Origin: Spirulina sp. DLM2.Bin59
GTDB lineage: Bacteria > Cyanobacteriota > Cyanobacteriia > Cyanobacteriales > Spirulinaceae
Direction of reading: 5' to 3'
Length of the DNA: 19,025 bases
Assembly: GCA_007693875.1 (NCBI GenBank)
Contig: RECT01000306.1
Coordinates: 1-19,025 of the forward strand
Shown here: piece by piece, positions 8,727 through 15,685 of the stretch
Numbering within the stretch: the first letter of the stretch is position 1
Layout: each line of letters starts with the position of its first letter
Position numbers and translations under genes: made by a program
The notes under the pieces: model-generated
The model's input: only the letters and a program-made list of their open reading frames with translations
Told to the model about the DNA's origin: nothing
Databases searched by the model: none

Positions 8727-9935
8727 TCACAGTTCTGGGGGTAAGGAGCCGGCCAAAACTGTCCCATAGCGAGCCGCTGCCGCCTGCCAGGTGAAATGGG
8801 TTTCAATATATTGCCGGCCCGCCTGGGCTAACCCTTGACGTTGGCATGGATTCTTTAATAGCCCTTCTATGGCAGCGAGAAATTCCCCGACAGTATTGGC
8901 GCGAATCGCCCCCTGGGGATCAATGGTGAGGCCTTCAAGGGCGCGATCGCTCCCCACCACTGGCACACCAGCAGCTAGGGCCTCCAGGGTTTTATTTTTA
9001 ATCCCGAACCCGCTGCGCATGGGAATCACACAGAGGGTGGCCTGATGGAGGGCCGCCGCCATCTCCGCCACCTGCCCCCACACCTTCACCCCCGGCAGTG
9101 CTGCCAAGGCCTGCACGGCGGGCCCCGGCCGCGCCCCCACCAAGGCAACGGTGACATCAGGGACACGCTCCCGCAGGGGGGGTAAAATCTCCCGACAGAG
9201 GAATTGGGCGGCGTCGATGTTGGGTTGATTATCCATCGCCCCCACGAAGATTAATCTTGCCCCCCCGGGATCAACGGTGCGCAGTGGAAAAAGGTCAAGA
9301 TCAACACCATTGGGAATGACGGCGATGGGGGTATCGGGGCTGAGGCGTTGGAATTGGGCCCGATCCTCCGGGGTGGTGACGACTAAATGGGAAAACTTGC
9401 GGCAGTAGCCCTGTTCATAGCGGCGCAAGAGGGGGAGATTGAGGCGATCGCGCCGCCCCTGATCAGTGGTTCCCGCCGCCAGCATTTGCCGGACAGTTTC
9501 TGATAGGGAACTGTGGATATTGGCCACCACCCGCTGGCGATCGCGCCATTGGGGTTGTACATAGGCCTCATTCACCGTATGTTCAGCGGTGATCACCTCA
9601 AACCGGGGGGCCTGGTCTGCGACCCAAGCCGCCATGGCCGGGGAAATTTGGCTGCGAATATGGGCGGGAACTCCTGTGAGCCAAGCCCGACCAAACCGCA
9701 GTCCTTTCCGCACCATTCCCCCCAAAGGCGGTGACGGTGGCGCAAACACCTGCAACTGACCCACATATTCCCGCAAGGCTTCCAGATCCCCAGCGGTCAC
9801 ATGGCCGCCCCGTTGAGTGACCAGGGTAATGGCATGGTCTTGACTCAATTGTTTGAGGAGGTTGAAGGTGCGGATTTGGGTGCCGCCACGACTGGGGGGA
9901 TAGGGAAAGGGGGCGGAGATCATTAAGATTTCCAT
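8727..9935 (-). CDS. Group 1 (GT4) glycosyltransferase
   Basis: This is a 402-residue GT-B-fold enzyme that would transfer a sugar from a nucleotide-sugar donor to an unknown acceptor. The N-terminal half opens with MEILMISAPFPYPPSRGGTQ, with the glycine-rich acceptor-side loop at about 12-18. Then come HSSLSET (about 141) and the domain-linking IPNGVDLDLFP (about 207-216). The donor half contains LIFVGAMDNQPNIDAA (about 228) and the signature GFGIKNKTLEALAAGVPVVG (309-328), typical of GT4 enzymes related to the PEP-CTERM/EpsH-associated sugar transferases. No signal peptide or membrane segment is seen. The ATG at 9935 gives the canonical beta-strand start; a TTG at 9947 would add four residues. 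Lying just upstream of treZ, it may share its transcript, but no shared pathway is evident. Confidence 0.88.
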   Translation of the reverse strand: MEILMISAPFPYPPSRGGTQIRTFNLLKQLSQDHAITLVTQRGGHVTAGDLEALREYVGQLQVFAPPSPPLGGMVRKGLRFGRAWLTGVPAHIRSQISPAMAAWVADQAPRFEVITAEHTVNEAYVQPQWRDRQRVVANIHSSLSETVRQMLAAGTTDQGRRDRLNLPLLRRYEQGYCRKFSHLVVTTPEDRAQFQRLSPDTPIAVIPNGVDLDLFPLRTVDPGGARLIFVGAMDNQPNIDAAQFLCREILPPLRERVPDVTVALVGARPGPAVQALAALPGVKVWGQVAEMAAALHQATLCVIPMRSGFGIKNKTLEALAAGVPVVGSDRALEGLTIDPQGAIRANTVGEFLAAIEGLLKNPCQRQGLAQAGRQYIETHFTWQAAAARYGTVLAGSLPPEL

Positions 9936-10090
9936 AGGGTCGCTCAAGGTTAAGAGAGAAGGGGGATTCCCCAGTGTACAGGATGGTCATTTCGAGGCGA
10001 GCGGCAATCATCGCTTTGCCGCATTGAGGGGACAGAGGCGTTAGATTAGAGAAGTTTCCCCTGAGTTGGCTTCACCCCCCCGAGTAACCA
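9936..10090. promoter_or_regulatory. Divergent intergenic region between glycosyltransferase and DUF4230 genes
   Basis: The 155-bp region between two divergent starts contains a perfect inverted repeat, GCGGCAA (10001-10007) and TTGCCGC (10016-10022), with an 8-base loop. It also has AGGGGA near 10026 complementary to TCCCCT near 10057. Either could be an operator or a leader hairpin. I could not assign -35/-10 boxes confidently. Confidence 0.35.
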
Positions 10091-10768
10091 ATGCGTTCTT
10101 CCCTCCGATTCCCCAAGTTATCTACTTTGCTCTCCTTGGCCACAGGGGGGGCGATCGCCTTAACCCTGGGCCTAAACCTGACAGTCCGTTTAGGGAACCA
10201 TTGGCTAGATCAGGCGTTACAGGGGTTACGCCTTCAGGACACCCCCCCGACGGTGGATGTGGGCACATTGATCCTGGCCCAGATTCGCGAAGCCAGCGAA
10301 TTAACCACGGCCATTTATACCCTAGAAACCGTCGTGCCCACCGCTCAATCCCGCCAGTGGGCTGGCCTCACCATCGGCACCACAAAACTGCTCTACATTG
10401 CCCATGGGGAAGTGAAAGCGGGGATTGATTTAAGCCAATTGACCGCCGCTGATGTGCAAGTCACCGAAGCGGGGATTACGGTTAACCTCCCCGCACCGCA
10501 AATCTTGGATCGCAAAATTGATGTGGAGCGGTCGGAAGTCTATGACTATAATCGCGGCTTTCTCGGTTTGGGCCCCGATGCTGCCCCCCAATTGCAAACC
10601 CTTGCCCAACGGGAAACCCTCAGTCAGATCACCCTGGCGGCCTGTGAACAGGGCATCCTCACCCAAGCGGGCGATCGCGCCGAGGTGGCCATCACCCAAC
10701 TCCTCACTCTGGCGGGCTATAACGACATCACCGTCACCACTGCCCCTCCACAAGACTGCACCACCTGA
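10091..10768 (+). CDS. DUF4230 membrane-anchored protein
   Basis: The product has 225 residues. Residues about 10-33 form an N-terminal hydrophobic segment after a basic start, acting as a signal anchor or uncleaved signal. The rest is the DUF4230 region: ILAQIREASELTTAIYTLETVV (about 61-82), an IAHGEVKAGIDLSQL core (about 108-122) where a beta-rich domain begins, VTEAGITVNLPAPQIL and VYDYNRGFLG. The family occurs in many bacteria and has no established biochemical role; an extracytoplasmic location is inferred from the anchor. It ends 16 bp before the stop of the convergent HTH gene. No good Shine-Dalgarno precedes the ATG, which is kept because it starts directly before the anchor. Confidence 0.8.
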   Translation: MRSSLRFPKLSTLLSLATGGAIALTLGLNLTVRLGNHWLDQALQGLRLQDTPPTVDVGTLILAQIREASELTTAIYTLETVVPTAQSRQWAGLTIGTTKLLYIAHGEVKAGIDLSQLTAADVQVTEAGITVNLPAPQILDRKIDVERSEVYDYNRGFLGLGPDAAPQLQTLAQRETLSQITLAACEQGILTQAGDRAEVAITQLLTLAGYNDITVTTAPPQDCTT

Positions 10769-10784
10769 TCCCAACTACAGCGGC

Positions 10785-11594
10785 TTAAAAGGGCTCAATA
10801 ATGCTATCGGGGGGAACCACTTGGGGCTGGGGCATGGGCGCAGCGGTTAATTGGTTCCTTGGGGCTTGGATCTCGCTGTTTGAGGAGGAATTCCAGGGCA
10901 AAAATGATTCAATGACATCGGCATTTAACCCCGCCGCCACCCAACCATAGCCGCCAATAATGCCGGCGATCGCCACGGTGTAACCCGCATAGACCCTCAG
11001 CGGTGTTGCCCCATTGAGGGCGTGACGACAGCGATCATGGAGCATGGGGTTATACCAGGAAGGCATGACATTATCCGTTGGCGTCTTGCCCTTGCGTTGG
11101 GCTAATTCCGGCAGTTCCAGGGCTTGGCCAATGCGCTGAATAAACCCTTGCAGATAAATCTCTTCCGGCAACACCTCAATGTTCCCGGCTTCCAACGCCT
11201 TAATATGCACCACCGGAATCAAGGTGCGGTTGGCCAGTTCCCCTTGAGTCATGGAACGGGCTTGGCGGACGCGCTTAATTTGCTGGCCAATTTGCTGATA
11301 TTCTTGACAGATGGGATCCACGGGTTCCAGCTCCGCTGAGGGGAGTTCTCGCGGCTGAGGCGGCGGCAGGGGGGCAGCGGCGGGCTGACTGGCTAAATAA
11401 TGGAGGGTCGTTTGAACCGCTTCATGGTTTAATGCCCGCAGCAGTGCATGAATCACTTCCGGTTGCTCCCCCGTCAGATGTTGCAATGCCGTCAGCGCCC
11501 CTTGATAGATCTGGCCCTGGGTGAGTTGCATTTCGATTTGGGTAGATGTGGAGATGTTTAAGCTCCCGTTGGGGCCTGTTGTTGGCAATTCCAT
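10785..11594 (-). CDS. RodZ-like helix-turn-helix transmembrane protein
   Basis: The product has 269 residues. A helical N-terminal part (about 20-70) is followed by a Pro/Ala linker. Residues about 101-160 are an Xre/HTH_25-type helix-turn-helix (IKRVRQARSMTQGELANRTL, then IKALEAGNIEVLPEEIYLQGFIQRIGQAL), the version found in RodZ. One membrane segment lies at about 200-223, and a short Pro-rich tail of about 45 residues follows. In RodZ the HTH binds MreB rather than DNA; whether that holds here is inference. The long beta-rich periplasmic domain of classical RodZ is absent. The ATG at 11594 is chosen over the TTG at 11609; neither has a strong Shine-Dalgarno. It converges on the DUF4230 gene and diverges from parA. 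Confidence 0.8.
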   Translation of the reverse strand: MELPTTGPNGSLNISTSTQIEMQLTQGQIYQGALTALQHLTGEQPEVIHALLRALNHEAVQTTLHYLASQPAAAPLPPPQPRELPSAELEPVDPICQEYQQIGQQIKRVRQARSMTQGELANRTLIPVVHIKALEAGNIEVLPEEIYLQGFIQRIGQALELPELAQRKGKTPTDNVMPSWYNPMLHDRCRHALNGATPLRVYAGYTVAIAGIIGGYGWVAAGLNADVIESFLPWNSSSNSEIQAPRNQLTAAPMPQPQVVPPDSIIEPF

Positions 11595-11938
11595 AGGATT
11601 TATTCTCAATGAGGAATCAAAAGCAGGAGGGCGATCGCCCTATCTCCCTAAACCACCGCACCTAACCCCAAAAATATGGGGCGATCGCTGAGCCTGACAG
11701 ACTGAATCACAGGCTCAACAAAGCGGATAATCAGGTTACGGTTTAGTTCGATTTTCGGGCCGGCCCTGCCCGAGTCCGGATTTTTTTACCGATGGGGCAA
11801 AAATCAGTACATTGGCCAGGGAAGGCAATCTCAGGGATAATCATCTAGGGTTAGGCCGACGCTCCTAGGGGATCACCCCTGACAAGAGCCACCGCCCCAT
11901 CTTCACCGCCCACGAATCCCCCGATCTAGATATAGGCT
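11595..11938. promoter_or_regulatory. Long divergent regulatory region between RodZ-like gene and parA-like gene
   Basis: This 344-bp gene-free stretch holds two HIP1 octamers (11631-11638, 11681-11688) and three hairpins: CCCCA/TGGGG (11666-11670 and 11677-11681), GAGCCTG/CAGGCTC (11690-11696 and 11710-11716, 13-base loop) and AGGGG/CCCCT (11867-11871 and 11876-11880). A candidate plus-strand promoter is TTGGCC at 11812-11817 and GATAAT at 11836-11841 with an 18-base spacer, which would give parA a leader of about 90 bases carrying the last hairpin. No known riboswitch was recognised. Confidence 0.4.
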
Positions 11939-12820
11939 ATGACCGTTGTACTCAGCACAATTAATATGAAAGGGGGTGTGGGCAAAACCACACTCACCGT
12001 TAACCTCGCCGCCTGCTTAGTGCGGGATCACCACAAGCGCGTCCTGATCGTTGATCTCGATTCACAAATTAGTGCCACCCTCAGCGTGATTTCTCCCCAA
12101 GACTTTGGCCGGCTGCGGCGTGGCCGACGGACGATTAGTTATTTAATTGACAAAGTGGTGCGGCCCTATATTGCGCGAAAATTCGCAACGGCGGACATGA
12201 TTTTACCCGGCGTTTGTGAGTTGCCCGGTTTAGATCTATTACCGGGAGATATAGAGCTATATGATGAATATACCGTTACCGAAGCCCTGTATAAGAAATC
12301 CCTTGAACCCGAACAAGATCAAAAGTTTGCCACCACCTGGCAAGGGTTTGAACAAAATTTAATCACTTCAGTTCTAGAGCCAATTCGGAGCAATTATGAT
12401 TACATCTTAATCGACTGTGCGCCAGGGTATAACCTACTCACCCGCAGCGCCATCGTTGCCAGTGATTTTTATCTGCTCCCTGCTCGCCCAGAACCGCTAT
12501 CCCTCGTGGGGATTCAGTTGCTTGAGCAGCGCATCGATAAGCTCAAGGCACAATATCAACCTGAACTGGCCTTAAAACTGCTGGGGATTGTGTTTATTCA
12601 ATCCGGTGGCTTTTTAAACAGTCGCTACTATAACCAAGTGATGCAGCGGATTAAGCAGGATTTTGAACCGACCCAACTGTTTCAAACTGCAATCCCTTTA
12701 GATGTCAATGTGGCCAAGGCGGTGGATAGTTTTACGCCAGTGGTGCTTAATCTTCCCAATACGGCAGGTTCTAAGGCGTTTAGTAAGTTAACGCTAGAAC
12801 TGTTGGAAAAAGTAGGTTAG
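11939..12820 (+). CDS. ParA/Soj-family ATPase
   Basis: The product is a 293-residue P-loop ATPase of the ParA/MinD superfamily. Members form ATP-dependent dimers that position DNA or large complexes. The deviant Walker A KGGVGKTT (11-18) keeps the signature lysine K11. Walker A' is VDLDSQ (38-43) and Walker B is YILIDCAPG (155-163). The stretch DFYLLPARPEPLSLVG after Walker B is typical of ParA. Residues about 50-140 are longer than in minimal Soj proteins. There is no short N-terminal DNA-binding domain as in plasmid ParA, no C-terminal MinD-type amphipathic helix is evident, and no parB lies beside it, so its cargo is unknown. Chromosome or plasmid partition, or positioning of another complex, are all possible. 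The Shine-Dalgarno is weak. Confidence 0.9.
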   Translation: MTVVLSTINMKGGVGKTTLTVNLAACLVRDHHKRVLIVDLDSQISATLSVISPQDFGRLRRGRRTISYLIDKVVRPYIARKFATADMILPGVCELPGLDLLPGDIELYDEYTVTEALYKKSLEPEQDQKFATTWQGFEQNLITSVLEPIRSNYDYILIDCAPGYNLLTRSAIVASDFYLLPARPEPLSLVGIQLLEQRIDKLKAQYQPELALKLLGIVFIQSGGFLNSRYYNQVMQRIKQDFEPTQLFQTAIPLDVNVAKAVDSFTPVVLNLPNTAGSKAFSKLTLELLEKVG

Positions 12821-12909
12821 TGCTCAATTGTGGTGGGCAGTGGTGGGAAAAGTTAAAAAATGTGAAGGCGATCGCCCCCTGGGCCTAGAAAACCAGGAAC
12901 CAAGAATAG

Positions 12910-12915
12910 TACAAT
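12910..12915 (+). promoter_or_regulatory. Candidate -10 box of purB
   Basis: TACAAT lies 31 bases before the GTG start of purB, a suitable distance for a short leader. No convincing -35 element was found upstream, so this is a weak call. The rest of the 126-bp spacer holds one HIP1 (12868-12875). Confidence 0.35.
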
Positions 12916-12946
12916 AATCAAGCTGTATTGCTATGGATGACAGACT

Positions 12947-14242
12947 GTGATTGAACGCTACACCCTGCCGGAGATGGGGCAATTGTGGACGGATGCCTAT
13001 AAGTTTAAAACCTGGTTACAGGTTGAAATTGCAGTCTGTGAGGCCCAGGCAGAACTGGGCTATATCCCCACTGAGGCAGTGGAGGTGATCAAAACCAAGG
13101 CTAATTTTGATCCTGCCCGGATTCTCGAAATTGAGGCGAAAGTCCGCCATGATGTGATCGCTTTCCTCACCAATGTCAATGAATATGTAGGGGATGCGGG
13201 CCGCTATATTCACTTGGGCATGACCAGTTCTGATGTGTTGGATACGGGCCTGGCGTTGCAAATGGTGGCCAGTTTGGATCTGATCCTGGAAAAAGTGGAA
13301 GAATTGAGCCAAGCCATTCGTTACCAAGCCCAACAGCACCGCTATACCGTCATGGTGGGCCGGTCCCATGGCATCCATGCCGAGCCGATTACCTTTGGGT
13401 TTAAATTGGCGGGTTGGTTGGCGGAGGTGTTGCGGGGGCGCGATCGCCTCGTCCATTTGCGGGAAGAGGTCGCCGTCGGCAAAATCTCCGGGGCGGTGGG
13501 AACCTATGCCAATCTTGACCCCCAAGTGGAGGCTTTAGCCTGTCAAAAGTTGGGTTTAACCCCCGATACCGCTTCCACTCAGGTGATCTCTCGTGATCGC
13601 CACGCCCAATTTCTCCAACAACTGGCCCTCTTAGCCGCCTCCCTGGAACGGTTCGCGGTGGAAATTCGCAATCTCCAACGCACCGATGTGTTAGAAGTGG
13701 AGGAATTTTTCTCCAAAGGCCAAAAGGGTTCGTCGGCGATGCCCCACAAGCGCAACCCGATCCGCTCTGAACGCCTCACGGGTATGGCTCGGATTGTCCG
13801 GGGCAATGCCATGGCGGGGTTAGAAAATGTCGCCCTCTGGCATGAGCGGGATATTTCCCACAGTTCTGTGGAGCGGGTCGTGATGCCTGATAGTTGTATC
13901 CTCACCCATTTCATGCTCAATGAAACCACAAATTTGATTCAAAAGCTGTTGGTTTATCCGGAAAATATGCAGCGCAATATGAACGTTTACGGCGGTGTGA
14001 TCTTCAGTCAGCGGGTGCTGTTGGCCTTGGTGGAAAAGGGGATGAATCGTGAAGCGGCCTATGGCCTTGTTCAGGGCTGTGCCCATAGTGAATGGAATGT
14101 GCCGGGGGGGGATTTCCGCGCCCAAGTGGAGGCCAATGGGGAGATTACCCAACATCTCACTGCCGATGAGATTGCCGATTGTTTCGATCCCCAGCATCAT
14201 CTGCGCTACTTAGATGAAATCTACCAACGGCTGGCGATTTAA
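12947..14242 (+). CDS. purB: Adenylosuccinate lyase (PurB)
   Basis: PurB catalyses two purine-pathway steps: SAICAR to AICAR plus fumarate, and adenylosuccinate to AMP plus fumarate. The 431-residue length is normal for the bacterial type. Visible motifs are RHDV (67-70), GMTSSDVLDT (91-100), SHGIHAEP with H141 as a likely catalytic histidine, and the fumarase/aspartase superfamily signature GSSAMPHKRNP (261-271) with the catalytic serine on its flexible loop. The start is the GTG at 12947. ATGs at 12933 and 12937 are out of frame, and the resulting N-terminus MIERYTLPEM matches the family. It is a cytoplasmic homotetramer in known members. It stands 126 bp after parA and is followed by a strong hairpin, so it is probably its own transcription unit. 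Confidence 0.97.
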   Translation: MIERYTLPEMGQLWTDAYKFKTWLQVEIAVCEAQAELGYIPTEAVEVIKTKANFDPARILEIEAKVRHDVIAFLTNVNEYVGDAGRYIHLGMTSSDVLDTGLALQMVASLDLILEKVEELSQAIRYQAQQHRYTVMVGRSHGIHAEPITFGFKLAGWLAEVLRGRDRLVHLREEVAVGKISGAVGTYANLDPQVEALACQKLGLTPDTASTQVISRDRHAQFLQQLALLAASLERFAVEIRNLQRTDVLEVEEFFSKGQKGSSAMPHKRNPIRSERLTGMARIVRGNAMAGLENVALWHERDISHSSVERVVMPDSCILTHFMLNETTNLIQKLLVYPENMQRNMNVYGGVIFSQRVLLALVEKGMNREAAYGLVQGCAHSEWNVPGGDFRAQVEANGEITQHLTADEIADCFDPQHHLRYLDEIYQRLAI

Positions 14243-14261
14243 GTAGATCTCGCTGCGGATT

Positions 14262-14286
14262 CATCCCCCTAACCCCTGGGGGGATG
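14262..14286 (+). terminator. Terminator-like hairpin after purB
   Basis: CATCCCCC (14262-14269) pairs with GGGGGATG (14279-14286) around a 9-base loop, 19 bases after the purB stop. There is no clear T run after it, so it may be a stability hairpin or a factor-aided terminator. Confidence 0.5.
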
Positions 14287-14313
14287 GGCAGTTTCTCAAT
14301 GATTTGTTATAAC
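14285..14313 (+). promoter_or_regulatory. Candidate promoter of the lipoprotein gene
   Basis: TATAAC at 14308-14313 with TGGGCA at 14285-14290 gives a 17-base spacer. The -35 is poor and overlaps the last base or two of the purB hairpin. GTTATAAC (14306-14313) is itself a palindrome. Confidence 0.25.
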
Positions 14314-14385
14314 CGGATGGCGATCGCTGCGGGCGAGGATTTAGCCCTCTAGCGATCGCTTCAATTGCAAGCAAGGAAAAATAGT

Positions 14386-15051
14386 ATGGTTTCGTTGGCT
14401 CCCATCGTGAGCAGCTTTAAAGGACTTCCATGGGGTTGGGGATTGATCGCCCTCCTCGGTTTAGGTGCTTGCACCATTAAGGTGGATTTGGGGGAAGATC
14501 GCACCCTGACGATTGCCCCCGGAACGGGTGGGGAAGGGGCCATTGCCTCCCCCACTGAAACCCCAGCGGCCAATCCTCCCACCACCCCGGTGGCCGCCAC
14601 CCCTCAGGATACCCCCCGACTCCTCGCAGACGGTATCACCATTTCCCCCTCCAATCGTTATCAAAATCAATCCCTCTCACCAGCAATTTTTGAGGAAATT
14701 CCTTGGTGGGGAGCGGCTTGTAAGGTGTATCCCGTCAAAGTGATTGTGGGGACTATTTGCAACTATAAGCGGGAATATCAATTTGTGGATGGGGTGCTGG
14801 AAATGGTGGCCTATGGAACGGAAGGAGCCGGGGCTGTGTTTCGACCCCATGCCCCGATGACGGTGCAGGCGGCAAAAAATTTGGGGTGGATTCTTTCGCG
14901 GGGAGAGGTGACGCAAAACAATATCACCGAAGACAGTGATCAGTGGCTTGTGTTTGAAGAAACCGATGACAGTGGCGCGGGGGCCAACCTCACCTTGGAA
15001 TTAAAGGGCGGTGAGGTGGTGTATATTGCCTTCCAAGCTTGGACACCCTAG
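14386..15051 (+). CDS. Putative lipoprotein of unknown function
   Basis: The product has 221 residues. The ATG at 14386 is chosen over the TTG at 14365 because AAGGA (14373-14377) lies eight bases before it. The N-terminus is a lipoprotein signal ending in LGLGAC, with the lipid-modified cysteine at position 29, so the mature protein should be membrane-tethered outside the cytoplasm. A Thr/Pro/Ala-rich linker (about 50-80) follows. The folded part has three or four aromatic segments (IPWWGAACKVYPVKVIVGTI with two cysteines, YKREYQFVDGVLEMVAYG, and a C-terminal ELKGGEVVYIAFQAW), suggesting a small beta-rich domain. I do not recognise a family. A HIP1 pair lies upstream. Confidence 0.75.
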   Translation: MVSLAPIVSSFKGLPWGWGLIALLGLGACTIKVDLGEDRTLTIAPGTGGEGAIASPTETPAANPPTTPVAATPQDTPRLLADGITISPSNRYQNQSLSPAIFEEIPWWGAACKVYPVKVIVGTICNYKREYQFVDGVLEMVAYGTEGAGAVFRPHAPMTVQAAKNLGWILSRGEVTQNNITEDSDQWLVFEETDDSGAGANLTLELKGGEVVYIAFQAWTP

Positions 15052-15075
15052 GGAGCGCGATCGCCTGCGTATCGT

Positions 15076-15504
15076 CTAGCGATCGCCCACCGCTGCCCCC
15101 GCTTGGGGGCTAAAAATGGCCTCAGCGTGGCAGTAATATTTAAACTCCAGGAGGTTATAAAAGGGGTCTTCTAGGAAGAAGGTGCGATGTTCGGTGAGTT
15201 GACCGGGAAAACGGCGCTTTTCTGGTTCACGAAACAAGAGGTTATGGTTTTTGGCACGGGTGAGCGTCGTCTCCCAATCCGCCTCCACGGGAAAGATCAA
15301 ACCAAAATGGCGGGGATAGATACCCCGTTGGGGGGTAAGGGGGTCATGGGAGACATGGGCCACCACCTGGTGATCCCAAAAGTTCAAAATCATCGCTTGG
15401 GGAGATTGCCGCCCCAGGGTACAGCCCAACCCCTCCACATAAAATTGTTTGGCTTTAGCAACATCGTTGATCGGGATGGCAAGGTGAAAAATAGCTGCAG
15501 TCAT
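15076..15504 (-). CDS. VOC-superfamily (glyoxalase/dioxygenase-fold) protein
   Basis: The 142-residue product is one pair of beta-alpha-beta-beta-beta modules of the vicinal oxygen chelate fold. It begins IFHLAIPINDVAKAKQFYVEGLGC. Likely metal ligands are H7, H66 in PRHFGLIFP and E120 in NLLEFKYY, positions usual for single-domain VOC proteins. FREPEKRRFPGQLTEHRTFFLEDPFYNLLEFK is typical of a cyanobacterial/proteobacterial subgroup often labelled as glyoxalase or bleomycin-resistance-like. The reaction cannot be read from the sequence. It converges on the lipoprotein gene with a 24-bp gap and diverges from the FHA-ABC gene. The Shine-Dalgarno is weak. Confidence 0.88.
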   Translation of the reverse strand: MTAAIFHLAIPINDVAKAKQFYVEGLGCTLGRQSPQAMILNFWDHQVVAHVSHDPLTPQRGIYPRHFGLIFPVEADWETTLTRAKNHNLLFREPEKRRFPGQLTEHRTFFLEDPFYNLLEFKYYCHAEAIFSPQAGAAVGDR

Positions 15505-15685
15505 GGCATTTCATCCAAATGGCGAATTTCTCCCATTGTGCAAATTTTCTGGACATTGCAGTTCAGTTTTTGATCTGCAATCCTGAAAAAAATGTGAAAA
15601 CTAGAGCCACCAATGGGGGCAACCCCTAGCATGAAGGCCGCTTTCATTGTAACCGGCCTGCTGGTGAGGCAGCCAGGAGTATCGC
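15505..15685. promoter_or_regulatory. Divergent region with dyad, upstream of VOC and FHA-ABC genes
   Basis: The 181-bp spacer contains a perfect 7-bp dyad, ATTGCAG (15555-15561) and CTGCAAT (15575-15581), with 13 bases between. Interleaved with it are TTCAG (15562-15566) and CTGAA (15583-15587). GGGG-GCAA-CCCC near 15614-15626 and ATGAA/TTCAT nearby can form small hairpins. AGGAG at 15675-15679, six bases before the ATG, is a strong ribosome binding site for the plus-strand gene. No promoter boxes were assigned. Confidence 0.4.

Noticed and set aside
11639..11938. Riboswitch upstream of the parA-like gene
   Set aside because: Only short, isolated hairpins are seen; no known aptamer consensus was recognised and parA is not a usual riboswitch target.
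11939..12820. Carboxysome-positioning McdA
   Set aside because: The KGGVGKTT motif keeps the standard signature lysine, which classical McdA of Synechococcus elongatus lacks, and no mcdB-like gene is adjacent. Not fully excluded for other McdA types.
12933..12946. ATG starts for purB at 12933 or 12937
   Set aside because: Both are out of frame with purB; the GTG at 12947 gives the N-terminus expected for the family.
13016..14200. Minus-strand open frames opposite purB
   Set aside because: Antisense to conserved PurB residues; histidine-rich products without family features.
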